The notes: generated from the sequence alone by a model not told the origin. Shown: positions 38,780-49,900, numbered from the stretch's first letter. The stretch: DNA of 64,000 nucleotides from Burkholderiales bacterium (GCA_025354165.1 JANXNI010000094.1:1-64000), one strand, 5' to 3'. Numbers and translations: made by a program.

Positions 38780-39439
38780 CTAATGGCTCGCTTGTTCATT
38801 GTCGAGGTGGATGCCTGCTTCCGCACCGCCGCCCATTCCGCCGCCGCTCTTGGCCCCGCCGCTTCCGCCGCGCGCGTCGTTCATCGCCGCGCCTTGTCTG
38901 CCCTTTCCTGCCGATGCACCCCCCGGGCGTGCTGGACCTTGCTTGAGCGCGGAGATGGCCGCTGGCACAGGCTCAAGATCGAGCACGCTGCGAATGAAGT
39001 CGCGCAACGAGTGCACCAGTTCGGCGGTTTCAACGCGACGTCCCGCGACGAGCTCGTTCGCAACGTTTGTCGCGAGGCGAACATGTTCCTCATTGCCAAG
39101 CAGGAGTATGTCCGACAATGCACCCTCGACCGCATCGCGTATCCTGCGCGCACGGTCGTTGCCGGTAGCTTCGAACGCATTATTTTCTTCGGTCTGCCGT
39201 AGATCGCGCCGATGCGTTGGGTCAACGGCGAGACTACCCGTGAATGAGCCGCCCAGCGTCTTGTATGCAGCGATAAGTATTTTTAACCGCTCATTGACCT
39301 GGCGATTTTCGCGCTCCCGGCGTTGCTGAATGGTCTGCATCAATACGAGCCGGATCCCGACGCCGATGAGCGTGACCAGACCAAGACTCAGGAAGGTAGT
39401 GAGCACCGTGGACCAAGAGCTGAAATCCAGATTACGCAT
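38780..39439 (-). CDS. Membrane-anchored protein of unknown function with glycine-rich tail
   Basis: 219 residues. One membrane segment at about residues 12-34 (VLTTFLSLGLVTLIGVGIRLVL), a charged helical region beginning QQRRERENRQVNERLKILIAAYKTLGG, a helical middle (NEEHVRLATNVANELVAGRRVETAELVHSL written here only as a description of residues 115-145), and a low-complexity Gly/Ala tail (GGSGGAKSGGGMGGG). No recognised family. Downstream it is convergent with livF. Confidence 0.7.
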   Translation of the reverse strand: MRNLDFSSWSTVLTTFLSLGLVTLIGVGIRLVLMQTIQQRRERENRQVNERLKILIAAYKTLGGSFTGSLAVDPTHRRDLRQTEENNAFEATGNDRARRIRDAVEGALSDILLLGNEEHVRLATNVANELVAGRRVETAELVHSLRDFIRSVLDLEPVPAAISALKQGPARPGGASAGKGRQGAAMNDARGGSGGAKSGGGMGGGAEAGIHLDNEQASH

Positions 39440-39583
39440 TTCGCGTCTCCAAATGAGGTTCGCCCGCGCGTCGGGTTCCGTGGGCTAAGGATAGCGACAA
39501 TAGGCGAACGTCGGGACACACTGGATTGCGCCGAATGTGCCGAGCCCGTTGAGCGCCTGGTCTCGAATTCGCCGGCATTTTCG

Positions 39584-39988
39584 CTACTTGATGTCCACTA
39601 CATCGACACGCCCTTCAACTTTGCGAAGCGTGATGACAGTTGCTTCTCCGTGCTTTGCGACGTGGAGCGATTTAGGGATGTTGACGTATCGCCCCTGATA
39701 GCTTGTTCCGCCGCGGTCTTCACCACTTACAGTGATATACCCGCCGTAGAAAGGTTTCTCGCTGTTGCCTTTGGCGCGTAACATTTTTATTTCGTAATCG
39801 TGGTTTGCAGCGCCCTGCGGCTTGAATTCAAACTGGAGCTCGTCCTTTCCGGATGTGAGCAGGGCTTTTGATTCTCGTTCGAGCGCAAACGCCAGTCGCG
39901 TTCCGTTGTCCTCAAGAATGGCGCAGCCCGTGAATACGCTCAGCAGCAGAGATGTCGATATCGGGAGCACTAGTTTGGAGCGCAACAT
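39584..39988 (-). CDS. Small predicted lipoprotein of unknown function
   Basis: 134 residues from the ATG at 39988, chosen because it gives a lipoprotein signal (SLLLSVFTGCAILEDNG, Cys about residue 22). The rest is predicted beta-rich (LQFEFKPQGAANHDYEIKML, GRYVNIPKSLHVAKHGEATV). No family recognised. The longer in-frame reading upstream lacks a plausible start. Confidence 0.65.
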   Translation of the reverse strand: MLRSKLVLPISTSLLLSVFTGCAILEDNGTRLAFALERESKALLTSGKDELQFEFKPQGAANHDYEIKMLRAKGNSEKPFYGGYITVSGEDRGGTSYQGRYVNIPKSLHVAKHGEATVITLRKVEGRVDVVDIK

Positions 39989-40304
39989 AAGATTACTTTC
40001 GTGGCGGTAGTGGCACAAGTTCGAAGAGGCCGCAGCAACGTGCCGCGAGTGACAGCGATTGACGCAGGTGAAAATCGCGAACTCGCACCAATGTATGTCG
40101 CCAAAGCTGCAAAGCAAACGTACAACCTCGACGTACTGCAATTCGATACTTCGCCGGTATTGCCCCGTAACTCTTCAGATTGTCATTGCGCCGCTCGCGA
40201 GGGTTACATCTAACGCGTGACCCTTCCACGCGCCGAAAATCTGCAGCTGTGTGGACCGCAGACCTCTTTGGCCAAGCACTTGGCTCGTCGCGAAATGATG
40301 CGCC
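39989..40304. other. 316-base gap downstream of dxs
   Basis: No convincing gene. A 70-codon plus-strand ORF at 40001 has no ribosome site and no family features. I see no repeat or terminator with a T run here. Confidence 0.4.
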
Positions 40305-42176
40305 TTACGCCGCCTTGGCGATTGTCGGCGCGGCGATGTGCGTGGACGCGCGAATCGTTGCTTCTATCCCTGCTGCATCAAGCCCCACCGACGCCAGCAT
40401 CAATCCGGGGTCGCCCTGATCGATGAACGTATCTGGAAGGCCAATCAGAACGAGCTGTGGCGTCAAGCCTTCACGCGCCAGAAACTCTGCCACTGCACCG
40501 CCAGCGCTGCCTTCAACGCTGGCTTCTTCAACGGTCACCAGCGTGTCGTGCGACGCGGCCAGTTCGCGGATCAATGCTTCATCAAGCGGTTTGACGAAAC
40601 GCATGTTCACGACGGTTGCGTTCAATTTGTCACCGACGGTCAACGCTGGATGCAGCATCGAGCCCCATGCAAGGATTGCAATTTTTTCGCCACGTCGGCG
40701 CACTTCCCCTTTGCCGAGCTGTAGTGGCGCGATTTCGGCGTTCGCCGCACCGTGCGCCGTGCCGCGCGGATAGCGCACCGCGACGGGCGATTTGAGTTCG
40801 ATACCCATCGTAAGCATCGCTCGACATTCGGCGGCGTTTGAGGCGCTCATGATCGTCATATTCGGCAGGCAGCGCAGATACGCCACGTCGAACGAGCCCG
40901 CATGCGTGGGGCCGTCGGAACCGACGAGTCCGGCGCGATCAATGGCGAATACGACCGGAAGGTTTTGCAGCACGACATCGTGCACGAGTTGATCGTACGC
41001 GCGCTGCAAAAAAGTGGAGTAAATGGCGACGACCGGCTTCATGCCTTCGCAGGCGAGACCCGCGGCGAACGTGACGCTGTGTTGCTCGGCAATGCCGACG
41101 TCAAAGTAGCGCTCCGGGAACTCCTTTGAGTAGCGAACCATGCCCGAGCCTTCACGCATCGCTGGCGTGATCGCGACTAGACGGTCGTCAATCGCTGCGG
41201 TGTCGCAAAGCCAATCACCGAAGATGTCGGAATAGGTCTTCTTCGGTGCCGTCGCGGGCGGATGTGTGATGCCAGCAACATGATCGAACTTCGGTACGCT
41301 GTGATACAGAATCGGATCGTCTTCGGCGCGCTCGTAGCCACCGCCTTTTCTGGTCAGCACATGCAGAAACTGCGGGCCCTGACGATCTTTCATTTTGTTT
41401 AGCGTATCGACAAGCAGATTCACGTCGTGACCGTCAATCGGCCCGATGTAATTGAAGCCCAGCTCTTCCCACATCGTGCCCGGCAAAACCATGCCCTTCG
41501 TGTGCGCTTCCCAACGGCGCGCAAAGCGAGACACCGGTGGGATCGACGACAGCACGCTCTTGCCCATATTGCGTACTTTGTCGTACGTGCGGCTCGCCAG
41601 CAGTCGAGACAAATAGTTGTTCAGTGCGCCGACTGGTTCGCTGATCGACATTTCGTTGTCGTTCAGTATCACGAGTACGTTGGCATCCATCGCGCCGGCA
41701 TTGTTCAGCGCCTCAAACGCCATGCCCGCGCTCATTGATCCGTCGCCGATCACGGCGACGACGCGGCGATGCTCGCCCTTGGCTTTAGCGCCGACTGCCA
41801 TGCCCAATGCCGCCGAAATACTGGTCGAAGAATGGGCAACACCAAAGGTGTCGTACTCGCTCTCATCGCGCTTGGGAAACCCGGCGAGTCCGCCCCACTG
41901 CCGCAGCGTGTTCATGCGATCGCGGCGCCCTGTCAAAATCTTGTGTGGATAGCACTGATGGCCCACATCCCACACCAGACGGTCGTACGGCGTTTCGAAG
42001 CAATAATGCAGCGCAACGGAGAGTTCGACGACGCCCAGATTCGATGATAAATGCCCGCCGGTTTTCGATACAGAGTCGAGCACAAAGGCGCGCAACTCAT
42101 CGCAGATTTCTATGAGCGCAGTCTGCGGCTGTTCGCGCAGCTGCGGCGGTAAATTGATGGTTTCGAGCAGCGACAT
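40305..42176 (-). CDS. dxs: 1-deoxy-D-xylulose-5-phosphate synthase
   Basis: 623 residues: condenses pyruvate and glyceraldehyde 3-phosphate with thiamine diphosphate, the first step of the MEP isoprenoid pathway. Motifs: [37 protein letters not shown]-binding [18 protein letters not shown] to [40 protein letters not shown] and [23 protein letters not shown]. It ends the xseB-ispA-dxs operon, which supplies prenyl diphosphates. Confidence 0.97.
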   Translation of the reverse strand: MSLLETINLPPQLREQPQTALIEICDELRAFVLDSVSKTGGHLSSNLGVVELSVALHYCFETPYDRLVWDVGHQCYPHKILTGRRDRMNTLRQWGGLAGFPKRDESEYDTFGVAHSSTSISAALGMAVGAKAKGEHRRVVAVIGDGSMSAGMAFEALNNAGAMDANVLVILNDNEMSISEPVGALNNYLSRLLASRTYDKVRNMGKSVLSSIPPVSRFARRWEAHTKGMVLPGTMWEELGFNYIGPIDGHDVNLLVDTLNKMKDRQGPQFLHVLTRKGGGYERAEDDPILYHSVPKFDHVAGITHPPATAPKKTYSDIFGDWLCDTAAIDDRLVAITPAMREGSGMVRYSKEFPERYFDVGIAEQHSVTFAAGLACEGMKPVVAIYSTFLQRAYDQLVHDVVLQNLPVVFAIDRAGLVGSDGPTHAGSFDVAYLRCLPNMTIMSASNAAECRAMLTMGIELKSPVAVRYPRGTAHGAANAEIAPLQLGKGEVRRRGEKIAILAWGSMLHPALTVGDKLNATVVNMRFVKPLDEALIRELAASHDTLVTVEEASVEGSAGGAVAEFLAREGLTPQLVLIGLPDTFIDQGDPGLMLASVGLDAAGIEATIRASTHIAAPTIAKAA

Positions 42177-42178
42177 AT

Positions 42179-43063
42179 TCAGGCAGTTCTTTCGGCCATC
42201 GACCGTGCAAGTTGGGTCAGATTCGTGGTGTTCAGATGTTCCGGCAACGCGGTGATTGCCTCAGTCGTGAGGCGGTGCGCGTAGGCAATCGCTGCATCGA
42301 TTCCCATGAGCGAAACGAAGGTCGGCTTGTCGTTCGCCGCGTCCTTGCCCGCGGTTTTTCCGAGCGTTGCGCTGTCGGCTGTGGCATCGAGTACGTCATC
42401 GACCACCTGAAACGTGAGGCCGATTTTCTGCGCATACGCGGTCAGCGCTGTGAGCGTTGCTTCGTCTTCTTCAGCAAGCAATGCGGGCAGCAACACGGCC
42501 GCCTCGAACATCGCGCCGGTTTTCATGGCGTGCATTTCTTCCAGCGCAGCCAGCGTCATCGGCTGGCCCACGTTGGCGAGATCAATTGCCTGACCGCCCG
42601 CCATGCCGTAGGCGCCGGACGCTTCGGCAAGCTGGTGTGAGGCTGCGACGACGCCGCTCGCGCTGGCAGGGGCACCGAGCAACACGGCGAACGCCAGCGG
42701 TTGCAACGCGTCGCCCGCAAGCATGGCGGTGGCTTCACCAAACACGACATGACTCGTCGGTTTGCCGCGACGTAACGCATCGTTATCCATGCACGGCATG
42801 TCGTCGTGAATCAGCGAATAGGCGTGAATCATTTCTACCGCAGCGGCAGCATGATCGGCTAGATCCGCTGTCGCACCAATGGCCTCGGCGCTGGCGTAGG
42901 CGAGCAGGGCGCGGAGCCGTTTGCCGCCGCCGAGTGCGCTATAGCGCATGGCTTCGAGCAGGCGACCGGTTGTCAGCTCGCCTGCGGGCGTCCAGCGCAC
43001 CAGAGCCACCTCCACGCGATATCGGTGCGCGATGGCCCAGTGGTCAAAACCTGTGTTTGCCAT
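42179..43063 (-). CDS. ispA: Farnesyl diphosphate synthase / short-chain polyprenyl synthase
   Basis: 294 residues from the ATG at 43063 (a TTG at 43078 overlapping xseB is less likely). First Asp-rich motif [20 protein letters not shown] at about residue 82, second Asp-rich motif [13 protein letters not shown] at about residue 220, and GGKRLRALL at about residue 45. It makes farnesyl diphosphate from IPP and DMAPP/GPP. It sits between xseB and dxs as in many proteobacteria. Confidence 0.95.
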   Translation of the reverse strand: MANTGFDHWAIAHRYRVEVALVRWTPAGELTTGRLLEAMRYSALGGGKRLRALLAYASAEAIGATADLADHAAAAVEMIHAYSLIHDDMPCMDNDALRRGKPTSHVVFGEATAMLAGDALQPLAFAVLLGAPASASGVVAASHQLAEASGAYGMAGGQAIDLANVGQPMTLAALEEMHAMKTGAMFEAAVLLPALLAEEDEATLTALTAYAQKIGLTFQVVDDVLDATADSATLGKTAGKDAANDKPTFVSLMGIDAAIAYAHRLTTEAITALPEHLNTTNLTQLARSMAERTA

Positions 43064-43074
43064 CAATTCAGGGC

Positions 43075-43293
43075 TCAATCAAGCTGAAACGGCTTCAGGA
43101 CGCCGCCTTCCAGCACTTTGACTTGCTGCTCGACCTGCGCGAGTTCACTCTGTGCATATTTCAGCAATTCCGAGCCGCGTTTGTACGCCGCGAGCGAATC
43201 GGCGAGTGGCAAATTGCCGTTTTCCAGATCGGAGACGAGCTTCTCCAGCTCTTCGAGCGCCGCTTCAAAGGTCTTCGGGGGGGCTTTTGCCAT
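43075..43293 (-). CDS. xseB: Exodeoxyribonuclease VII small subunit
   Basis: 72 residues from the ATG at 43293. The sequence TFEAALEELEKLVSDLENGNLPLADSLAAYKRGSELLKYAQSEL is the complete XseB helical hairpin, the part that binds the large subunit XseA. xseA is not in the window. First gene of the xseB-ispA-dxs run, with 11 bases to ispA. Confidence 0.95.
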   Translation of the reverse strand: MAKAPPKTFEAALEELEKLVSDLENGNLPLADSLAAYKRGSELLKYAQSELAQVEQQVKVLEGGVLKPFQLD

Positions 43294-43385
43294 GAACAAT
43301 ACAACGTGAGGCGATTCCCTCATTTTACGGACGTACCGCCCCGGCGCACAGCGCAACCCAATCAGACAGCCATTTTTGGGCTATT

Positions 43386-43540
43386 TGGCACCTCTAAAAA
43401 TTCATTTTTGGGGATGCAGCGTTAGAAGCCCGGAGCGCAGCAACCTTCGCTCCCGCCTTGGTACGTTAGCGCTTTTAGCAAAATGCGCGAGCGCCGCGCG
43501 ACGACACAATGTGCCCCACAAATGAAGTTTTAGAGGCGCC
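43386..43540. mobile_element. MITE-like element with 27-bp terminal inverted repeats
   Basis: Left terminus GGCACCTCTAAAAATTCATT (27 bp to 43413) and right terminus ending GAAGTTTTAGAGGCGCC (43514-43540) are inverted complements at about 24 of 27 positions. CTATT stands on both sides (43381-43385 and 43541-43545), consistent with a 5-bp target duplication. The 155-base body has no ORF. The right flank contains the stop codon of the next gene. Confidence 0.65.
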
Positions 43541-44002
43541 CTATTGCCACGGCCGAAAATACTCACTATCGGGTGTGCACTTGGCTGCGGCCCCCTTCAG
43601 TAGTTCGCCGCGAATGGGGATGATTGCCTGCTGATCGCCCGACAACACGGTGAGAAAGTCGAAGCTGTCATCCGGGTTCACCTTGAGCGTGATTTTGTAA
43701 ATCAGGCGCAATACCGTGCCACGGCCCGGCTGGTTGCAGCTGCCCTTCCACGAGGCCGTTGATTGGCCTTCGCGCACCTCGTTTAATTTGCAAATCGCAC
43801 CTTGAAGCGCCACAACCCCCTGCCAGTCGCGCGCGGTCAGGTCATCGTTGGTGTACGCATCTACACACAAATTACGCACTTTGCGATTCCAGTCGACACG
43901 GTACATGCCTTCGGCGAGTTGCGGTTTGGCGGTGGCTTCAACGCCGATGACGAGCGCGAACAGCGGCAGCGTCAGGCGTTTGAGGACGACGTGAAATGGC
44001 AT
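43541..44002 (-). CDS. Small exported protein, DUF3617-like
   Basis: 153 residues from the ATG at 44002, which gives a signal peptide (MPFHVVLKRLTLPLFALVIG). The mature part begins GMYRVDWNRKVRNLCVDAYT and has four cysteines in the pattern LCV, ICK, GSC, KCT plus a C-terminal GELLKGAAAKC segment; this resembles the layout of DUF3617 periplasmic proteins but is not certain. Its TAG stop lies in the CTATT sequence beside the MITE-like element, so the insertion hit the very end of the gene. Confidence 0.7.
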   Translation of the reverse strand: MPFHVVLKRLTLPLFALVIGVEATAKPQLAEGMYRVDWNRKVRNLCVDAYTNDDLTARDWQGVVALQGAICKLNEVREGQSTASWKGSCNQPGRGTVLRLIYKITLKVNPDDSFDFLTVLSGDQQAIIPIRGELLKGAAAKCTPDSEYFRPWQ

Positions 44003-44317
44003 CAATGACTCCAAATATTTCTCTCGTAACGGGCTACATCCGCTCTGCGCGGTACTGGTTAAATCACGGCCTGCACCTGACGTTTCGTCAGCCCACGCTT
44101 GCAATCCCTTACGTCGAACCAACATTACGGTTAGCCATGGGATAATAGTGGTGTTTGACGATGCGACCTCCAGCCGAATGAGTCCACCCGGAAGCCGCGT
44201 ACAGCGCGCCGCGGAGACGAATCAGGGCAGAGGTTGACTTAGCAAGGGTTGGGTGCCTTCCGTTAATTGCACCTGGTTTTGTGTTGGGTTAACTCCTGTT
44301 ACTGTAAAGGGTTCGAG
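44003..44317. other. 315-base gap upstream of the Rieske oxygenase gene
   Basis: Divergent intergenic region that must hold both promoters. I see no clean -35/-10 pair, no riboswitch I recognise and no repeat copy. The upstream in-frame extension of the Rieske ORF to 44267 is not supported by a ribosome site. Confidence 0.4.
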
Positions 44318-45442
44318 ATGACTCGCCTCTCGACGGTTGCGGAACTGTCCGCGCCGGTGTCACAACTTCCTCCTTCAGCTTATTTCGACGACGCGTTGTT
44401 GCGTCGCGAACGCGAACTGCTGTTCGCCAAGGATGGGCCCGGTTACGCGGGCCACGAGCTGATGGTGCCTAACGTCGCCGACTACGCTGTGCTCGCCACG
44501 CGCAACAACGCGCAGGCGTTGACGCATACGGATCGCGGCGTGAATCTGATTTCGAATATTTGCCGTCATCGTCAAGCCATGATGCTCGATGGTCGCGGCT
44601 CACTCACCCAAAGCGGCGGTAACGTGGTGTGCCCGCTGCATCGCTGGACGTATTCCGGCGAAGGCGAATTGATTGGCGCGCCGCATTTTGCGTGCAATCC
44701 GGCGCTCAATCTTGCCAATAAATCGCTCAAATCGTGGAACGGTTTGTTGTTCGACGGCCCGCGCGATCCGGTGGTTGATCTCGCGAAACTGTCGACGCAG
44801 ACGCGGCAATCGCTTGATTTTTCGGGCTATGTGTTTGACCGCGCCGTCGTGCATGACTGCAACTACAACTGGAAGACCTTCGTCGAGGTTTATCTGGAGG
44901 ATTACCACGTCGGGCCGTTCCACCCGGGGCTCGGGCAGTTCGTCACTTGTGACGATCTGGCGTGGGAATGGGGCGATGAGTTTTCAGTACAGACCGTTGG
45001 CCTGTCGCACGGCTTCGACAAGCCCGGCTCGCCCACTTACAAACGCTGGCACGATCAGGTCATGCAGTTCCGTGGCGGCGTGCCGCCGCCGCATGGCGCG
45101 ATCTGGCTCACCTACTACCCGAACATTACGGTCGAGTGGTATCCGCACACGCTCGTCGTGTCGTCGCTCTGGCCGCAGGCGGTGGATAAAACGATTAACG
45201 TCGTCGAGTTTTATTACGCCGAAGAAGTGGCGCTGTTTGAGCGCGAATTCATCGAGGCGCAGCAGGCGGCGTACATGGAAACCTGCGTTGAGGACGACGA
45301 GATTGCGCTCCGAATGGACGCGGGTCGCAAGGCGCTGTTCAACGAAGGTCGCGTCGAAGTCGGTCCCTATCAAAGCCCGATGGAAGACGGCATGCAGCAC
45401 TTCCACGAGTGGTATCGGCGCAAACTCGGCGACCACGTTTGA
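44318..45442 (+). CDS. Rieske [2Fe-2S] ring-hydroxylating oxygenase alpha subunit
   Basis: 374 residues. The Rieske cluster motif is CRHRQAM... then CPLHRWTYSGEG (C-x-H-x17-C-x2-H, about residues 83-107). The mononuclear iron site is in VYLEDYHVGPFHPGL (Asp-x-His-x4-His, about residue 195) and its Asp partner is in the C-terminal region. The architecture is that of stand-alone oxygenase alpha subunits acting on aromatic or quaternary-ammonium substrates. No beta subunit, ferredoxin or reductase gene is adjacent, so electron donors must come from elsewhere. The substrate is unknown. Confidence 0.9.
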   Translation: MTRLSTVAELSAPVSQLPPSAYFDDALLRRERELLFAKDGPGYAGHELMVPNVADYAVLATRNNAQALTHTDRGVNLISNICRHRQAMMLDGRGSLTQSGGNVVCPLHRWTYSGEGELIGAPHFACNPALNLANKSLKSWNGLLFDGPRDPVVDLAKLSTQTRQSLDFSGYVFDRAVVHDCNYNWKTFVEVYLEDYHVGPFHPGLGQFVTCDDLAWEWGDEFSVQTVGLSHGFDKPGSPTYKRWHDQVMQFRGGVPPPHGAIWLTYYPNITVEWYPHTLVVSSLWPQAVDKTINVVEFYYAEEVALFEREFIEAQQAAYMETCVEDDEIALRMDAGRKALFNEGRVEVGPYQSPMEDGMQHFHEWYRRKLGDHV

Positions 45443-45448
45443 ACGCAA

Positions 45449-45596
45449 CAGCTTTTCGGTAAACGCCTTGCTGCACAGGGGCTAGCGCGCCAAATAGGCC
45501 TAAACCGACTTTTGGCCTTTTTCACAACCGCTCAGCGCTAGCCCTTATGCAGCGGCGGTTGTAGCGATTCATCGGTAAAAGTCATTTCCAAAAGCT
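45449..45596. repeat. Dispersed palindromic repeat, copy E (about 148 bp, longer)
   Basis: Starts CAGCTTTTCGGTAAACGCC with GCACAGGGGCTAG; the matching arm is GCGCTAGCCCTTATGCAGCGG and the end is CCAAAAGCT. It is about 32 bases longer than the other copies, with the extra length near the right end and centre. It lies between two plus-strand genes. Confidence 0.7.
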
Positions 45597-45734
45597 CAGC
45601 CGGAAACCCCACAAATCACTCGGCAGCTCATGCTTTCGTCATAAATTCCGCCTACCTGACAGCGTGCTCCGCTACGCTTTCAGAAAAATCCGTTCTGATT
45701 CATCGAATTGGGAAAAAAAGGAGGAGGCGTCAAT

Positions 45735-46862
45735 ATGAATATGCTGAAACTGCGATGGCAGGCTTGCACGCTGGTGCTTTGCCTGACGACATGCCTGACT
45801 GAGCGCGTCGCTGCGCAAATCGTCGTGGGTCAAACCGCCGGATTTACCGGTGCTGTCGCCGCGACAGTCAAGGAAGCCACCGACGGCGCGAAGCTCTACA
45901 TCGACTCGGTCAACGCTAAAGGCGGCGTGAACGGGCAGAAGATCGAACTCATCTCGATGGACGACAAATTTGACCCGAAAACCGCTGAGGCAAACGCGCG
46001 TACGCTGATCGTCGACAAGCGTGCCGTCGCGCTTTTCCTGACGCGTGGAACGCCGCACAATGAGCTCATCATCAAGGTGCTTGATGAATTGAAAGTGCCA
46101 CTGGTCGGGCCGTCCACGGGCGCGATGCTATTGCACGAACCGGTTAAAAGATACGTGTTCAACGTGCGTTCAACCTATCAGCGTGAAGCCGAAAAAGCGG
46201 TGGGGCTACTCGCCGCGATCGGCATCACCGCGATCGGCGTGCTGCATGTGGACGACACCTTTGGGGCAGATGCGCTCGTAGGTATCAAGGCAGGCTTCGA
46301 GGCCAAAAAACTGAAGCCCGTGTTTCTCGGAAAGTACGACCGCAGCAAACCGGATTTCGGCCCGCTCGCGCTTGACGTACGCACCACCAGCCCGCAGGCA
46401 GTGATGGTCATCGGCTCGGGGACTCATGTGATCGATGCGCTGAAGGCGATTCGCGCTGCGGGCTCACGCGCGCAACTGGTCACGCTCTCGAATAACGCGT
46501 CCGGTGGTTTTGTCAAAGCGCTCGGCGAAAATGCGCGCGGTACCATCATCACGCAAGTGTTTCCGAATGAGCGATCAATCACTTCACCGTTCGTCAAGGA
46601 AGCATTGACGCTAGCCAAAGCGAGCGGGCAAGCGGAGGTGTCGCCCGCCGCGCTGGAAGGCTTCGCGTCCGCCAAAGTGCTGGTGGAGGGCCTGCGCCGC
46701 GCGGGCCCCAATCCCACCGGCGAGAATGTGCGCGCGGCGCTGGAAGCCATTCGTGGTTATGACATTGGCGGTATGGACGTGACGTATTCGGCGACCGATC
46801 ACACGGGGCTTGATTTTGTGGATCTCTCGATCATCAACAAAGAAGGCAAATTCACCCGCTAG
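45735..46862 (+). CDS. ABC-type branched-chain-like substrate-binding protein (orphan)
   Basis: 375 residues from the ATG at 45735, preceded by the strong ribosome site GGAGGAGG at about 45720. A signal peptide (LVLCLTTCLTERVAA) precedes a Leu/Ile/Val-type periplasmic binding domain (IVVGQTAGFTGAVAATVKEA, VNAKGGVNGQKIELISMDDK, EGFASAKVLVEGLRRAGPNP). No permease or ATPase gene is next to it. It could share LivHMGF or serve a sensory role; its ligand is unknown. Confidence 0.88.
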   Translation: MNMLKLRWQACTLVLCLTTCLTERVAAQIVVGQTAGFTGAVAATVKEATDGAKLYIDSVNAKGGVNGQKIELISMDDKFDPKTAEANARTLIVDKRAVALFLTRGTPHNELIIKVLDELKVPLVGPSTGAMLLHEPVKRYVFNVRSTYQREAEKAVGLLAAIGITAIGVLHVDDTFGADALVGIKAGFEAKKLKPVFLGKYDRSKPDFGPLALDVRTTSPQAVMVIGSGTHVIDALKAIRAAGSRAQLVTLSNNASGGFVKALGENARGTIITQVFPNERSITSPFVKEALTLAKASGQAEVSPAALEGFASAKVLVEGLRRAGPNPTGENVRAALEAIRGYDIGGMDVTYSATDHTGLDFVDLSIINKEGKFTR

Positions 46863-46928
46863 CGCGATCCCGCATGAGTCGGTGTAAGTCGCAATAGCGG
46901 TAAGGCCACTTTTGTAGAGAATGGGAGC

Positions 46929-49900
46929 ATGGTTGCTTCTGTGTCTACACCTGCCTCGCCAACACTTTCGCCATCGTCCGCACCGCGTCAGTCGGGAAAG
47001 TGGCGCAAAGCGATGCGCGTTGCGCTTACCGCGCTTGTGCTGTTTGGTATCTTGCTCGGGGCCTGCGCGCTGGTCGTGCCCTACGTGATCAAGACGACCG
47101 CGCCGAACTGGCTGAAAGAAAAGACCGGACGCATTCTCGTCGTGCGCGATGCTGCGTTTAATCCGCTCACGTTGCGTCTTCGCGTGGATGACGCGGCACT
47201 ATCCGACGCTGGCAAGCCGCTCGCGCGCTTCAACACGCTGGAAATCAAAGGCAGTTGGGCGAGCCTGACGCAACTGGCGTGGACGGCAGAAAGCATCACG
47301 CTGGTGCAGCCCGAAATCAGCGCGCGCATCGCAGCCGACGGCTCGCTCGACTGGGTACGCTTTCTCGATTCGTTCCCTAAAGACACAGCGCCGACACCGC
47401 CCAGCGACAACGTTCCACGCATTCTGCTGCACAATATTTCCGTCACCAACGCCGATGTGCGTGTCACCGATGAGCGCACAGGCGCGAGCGAAAAACGGCT
47501 GGAACTGGCGCCACTCACGTTCACGCTCGACAAGCTCTCCACGCTGCCGCGTGATCGTGGCGACTACGCGCTGCAAGCCACATTAAACGATCAGACGCGC
47601 GTACAGTGGAAGGGCCGTGTGGGCCTGAATCCGGTGGAGAGCTCAGGTGACATCGTGGTCACCAATCTGCCGTTGACGCGCGTGCAGTCGATTGCCAATT
47701 TGCAGCTACCGGTAGGCATTGGCGGCACCGCAAACTTTCGGACGAATTACAGCGCAACAGCCGGTACGGACTTCGTCGCGACAGGTATCGGCGACGGCGT
47801 GCTCGAAGTCAACGATTTGCGCGCGACTCAGGGCAAGGATGAGGCAAGCGCCAAATCAATCAAGCTCTCGCCGCTGTCCGCATCATGGGCTAAAACCAAA
47901 GCGGATGGGCGCGATCAGCAGGTGTTTGCGCTGTTGCCGTTGACGGCTGTCATACAGGGCTTGAGCGTCAAGGCGAATGGCCAGACCGAACCGTTACTGA
48001 GCGCGGCGCAGGTGACGACGGTCAAGCCCGTTACGGTGGATCTCAATGCGCGGACGGTGGAGGTGCCGCAGATTGCGATCACGGGTTTGCAGGGGAATGT
48101 TTTGCGCGACAAGAGCGGTCGCTTGTTGTTGCCGTTTGCGGGGCTGTCTGCATCGAACGCGACGCCTAAACCTGCGGCGCAAGCAGTGGTCACCAACCCA
48201 ACGCCCGATGAAAAAGGCTGGCGAATCAACATGGCAGAAGTCGCCACCGACAAAGCCAATCTCGCGCTCCGTGATCAGAGCTTCGCTGTGCCGCAAACGG
48301 TGGCCGCCAAACTTGACTTGACCCTCGGTGCCACCATTGCGACCGGCGACAAACAGAGCGTGATCGTGAGCAGCAAACGTGTCGCTTTGAGCGATGTCGC
48401 GATGCGCGATGACGCCGCAACAACAGCGTGGTTAATCGTGAAGGAAATTCGTGCGCTACCCGTTGAACTCGACGTGCTCGGATCGAAGATAGACCTGCCG
48501 AAAATTGAGGTCGTAGCTCCCTTCGTCAATCTCACACTCGATAAGGACGGCATTGATGTTGCGCGCAAGTTGGCACCAGCCGTCGCAACCAGCGCAGCCC
48601 CAGTCGCCCCCGTTCGACCAACGCCATCGACCGCAACCGCCGCCACTCAAAAAATCAGCGTGGCAGGCGTCTCCGTCAACGGTGGCCGCGTTAGCCTGAC
48701 TGACAGCACTTTGCCCAGCGCATTGACGCACGTCGTCGACGCTATTCGCATTAACGCGGATCGTATTGAAATAGACGGTTCGCGCCCCCTCAGCGCTAGC
48801 GCAAACGCCACACTCGCCAGCGGCGGCGCGCTGCAGGCGAAGCTCAAATTTGACCAGAAACGAAATGACGGAGAAGCAGAGTTTCGTCTCGAAAAAGTCG
48901 CGCTCGCGACGCTCTCGCCGTACTTAAATCGCAACACCAAACTCAAGCTCAGCAAAGGCGAAGCGGTCGTCGCAGGGCGCGCCAAATTCTCCGCTGCGAC
49001 CACCGCGGAGGAGGCGTTGCGCTTCGATGGCACTATGGCCGTGAGCGAGCTTGAATTGATCGACGAAACGACACAAGCGCCGTTTGCGCAGTGGGCCGAG
49101 CTGTCGAGCCAGGATGTCAAAGTTGCAATGGGCAAGAACGGACTCGACGTCGAGCTAGTCGACCTGCTGCTCGATCAGCCGCGCGGCAAACTGATCATCG
49201 CCGAAAACAGCACGATCAATCTCACGCAGATTGGCAAAACGGACGCATCCGGCGCGCCGATGCCAGCGGTGCAATCGGTGAAGCCCGCGCAGACCGCACC
49301 TGTGCCAGCGGACGGTAAAAAAGCGGTGCGCGTGAAAGTGGATCGATTGCAGGTGACCGGTGGCGACGTGGAATTCGCCGACCTTTCGTTGCGCCCGCAA
49401 TTTGGCACCCGCGTGTCCGATCTCTCGGGGCTGATTGTCGGCCTGTCGACTGAACCGTCATCGCGCGCCGAAGTGTCGCTGGAAGGCAAGGTCGATGAGT
49501 TCGGGCTGGCCCGCGTGTCCGGCAATCTCTCGCCGCTCGGCGCGACGGAATACACCGACATCAAAGCCATTTTTCGCAACGTCGAGATGAAAAATCTCAC
49601 CCCGTATTCGGGGAAATTCGCTGGTCGCAAAATCGAATCGGGCAAGCTCTCGCTTGATCTCGAATACAAAATTGATCAGCGAAAACTGAAGGGCGAAAAC
49701 AAGGTCGTTGTCGACAATCTGGTGCTCGGCGATCGGATCGAGAGCAAGGACGCGACGAACCTGCCACTTGATCTCGCCATCGCGTTGCTGCGCGACAGTA
49801 ACGGCATGATCGAGTTGGGTTTGCCGGTGCAAGGCTCGCTCGACGACCCACAGTTCAGCTTCGGCGGACTCGTTTGGAAGGTGATCGTCAATGTGCTGAC

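Noticed and set aside
40001-40213. 70-codon plus-strand ORF in the gap after dxs
   Set aside because: No ribosome site, no conserved features and ordinary composition; could not be supported as a gene.
42179-43078. TTG start at 43078 for ispA
   Set aside because: The ATG at 43063 is better placed after the xseB stop and gives the normal family length.
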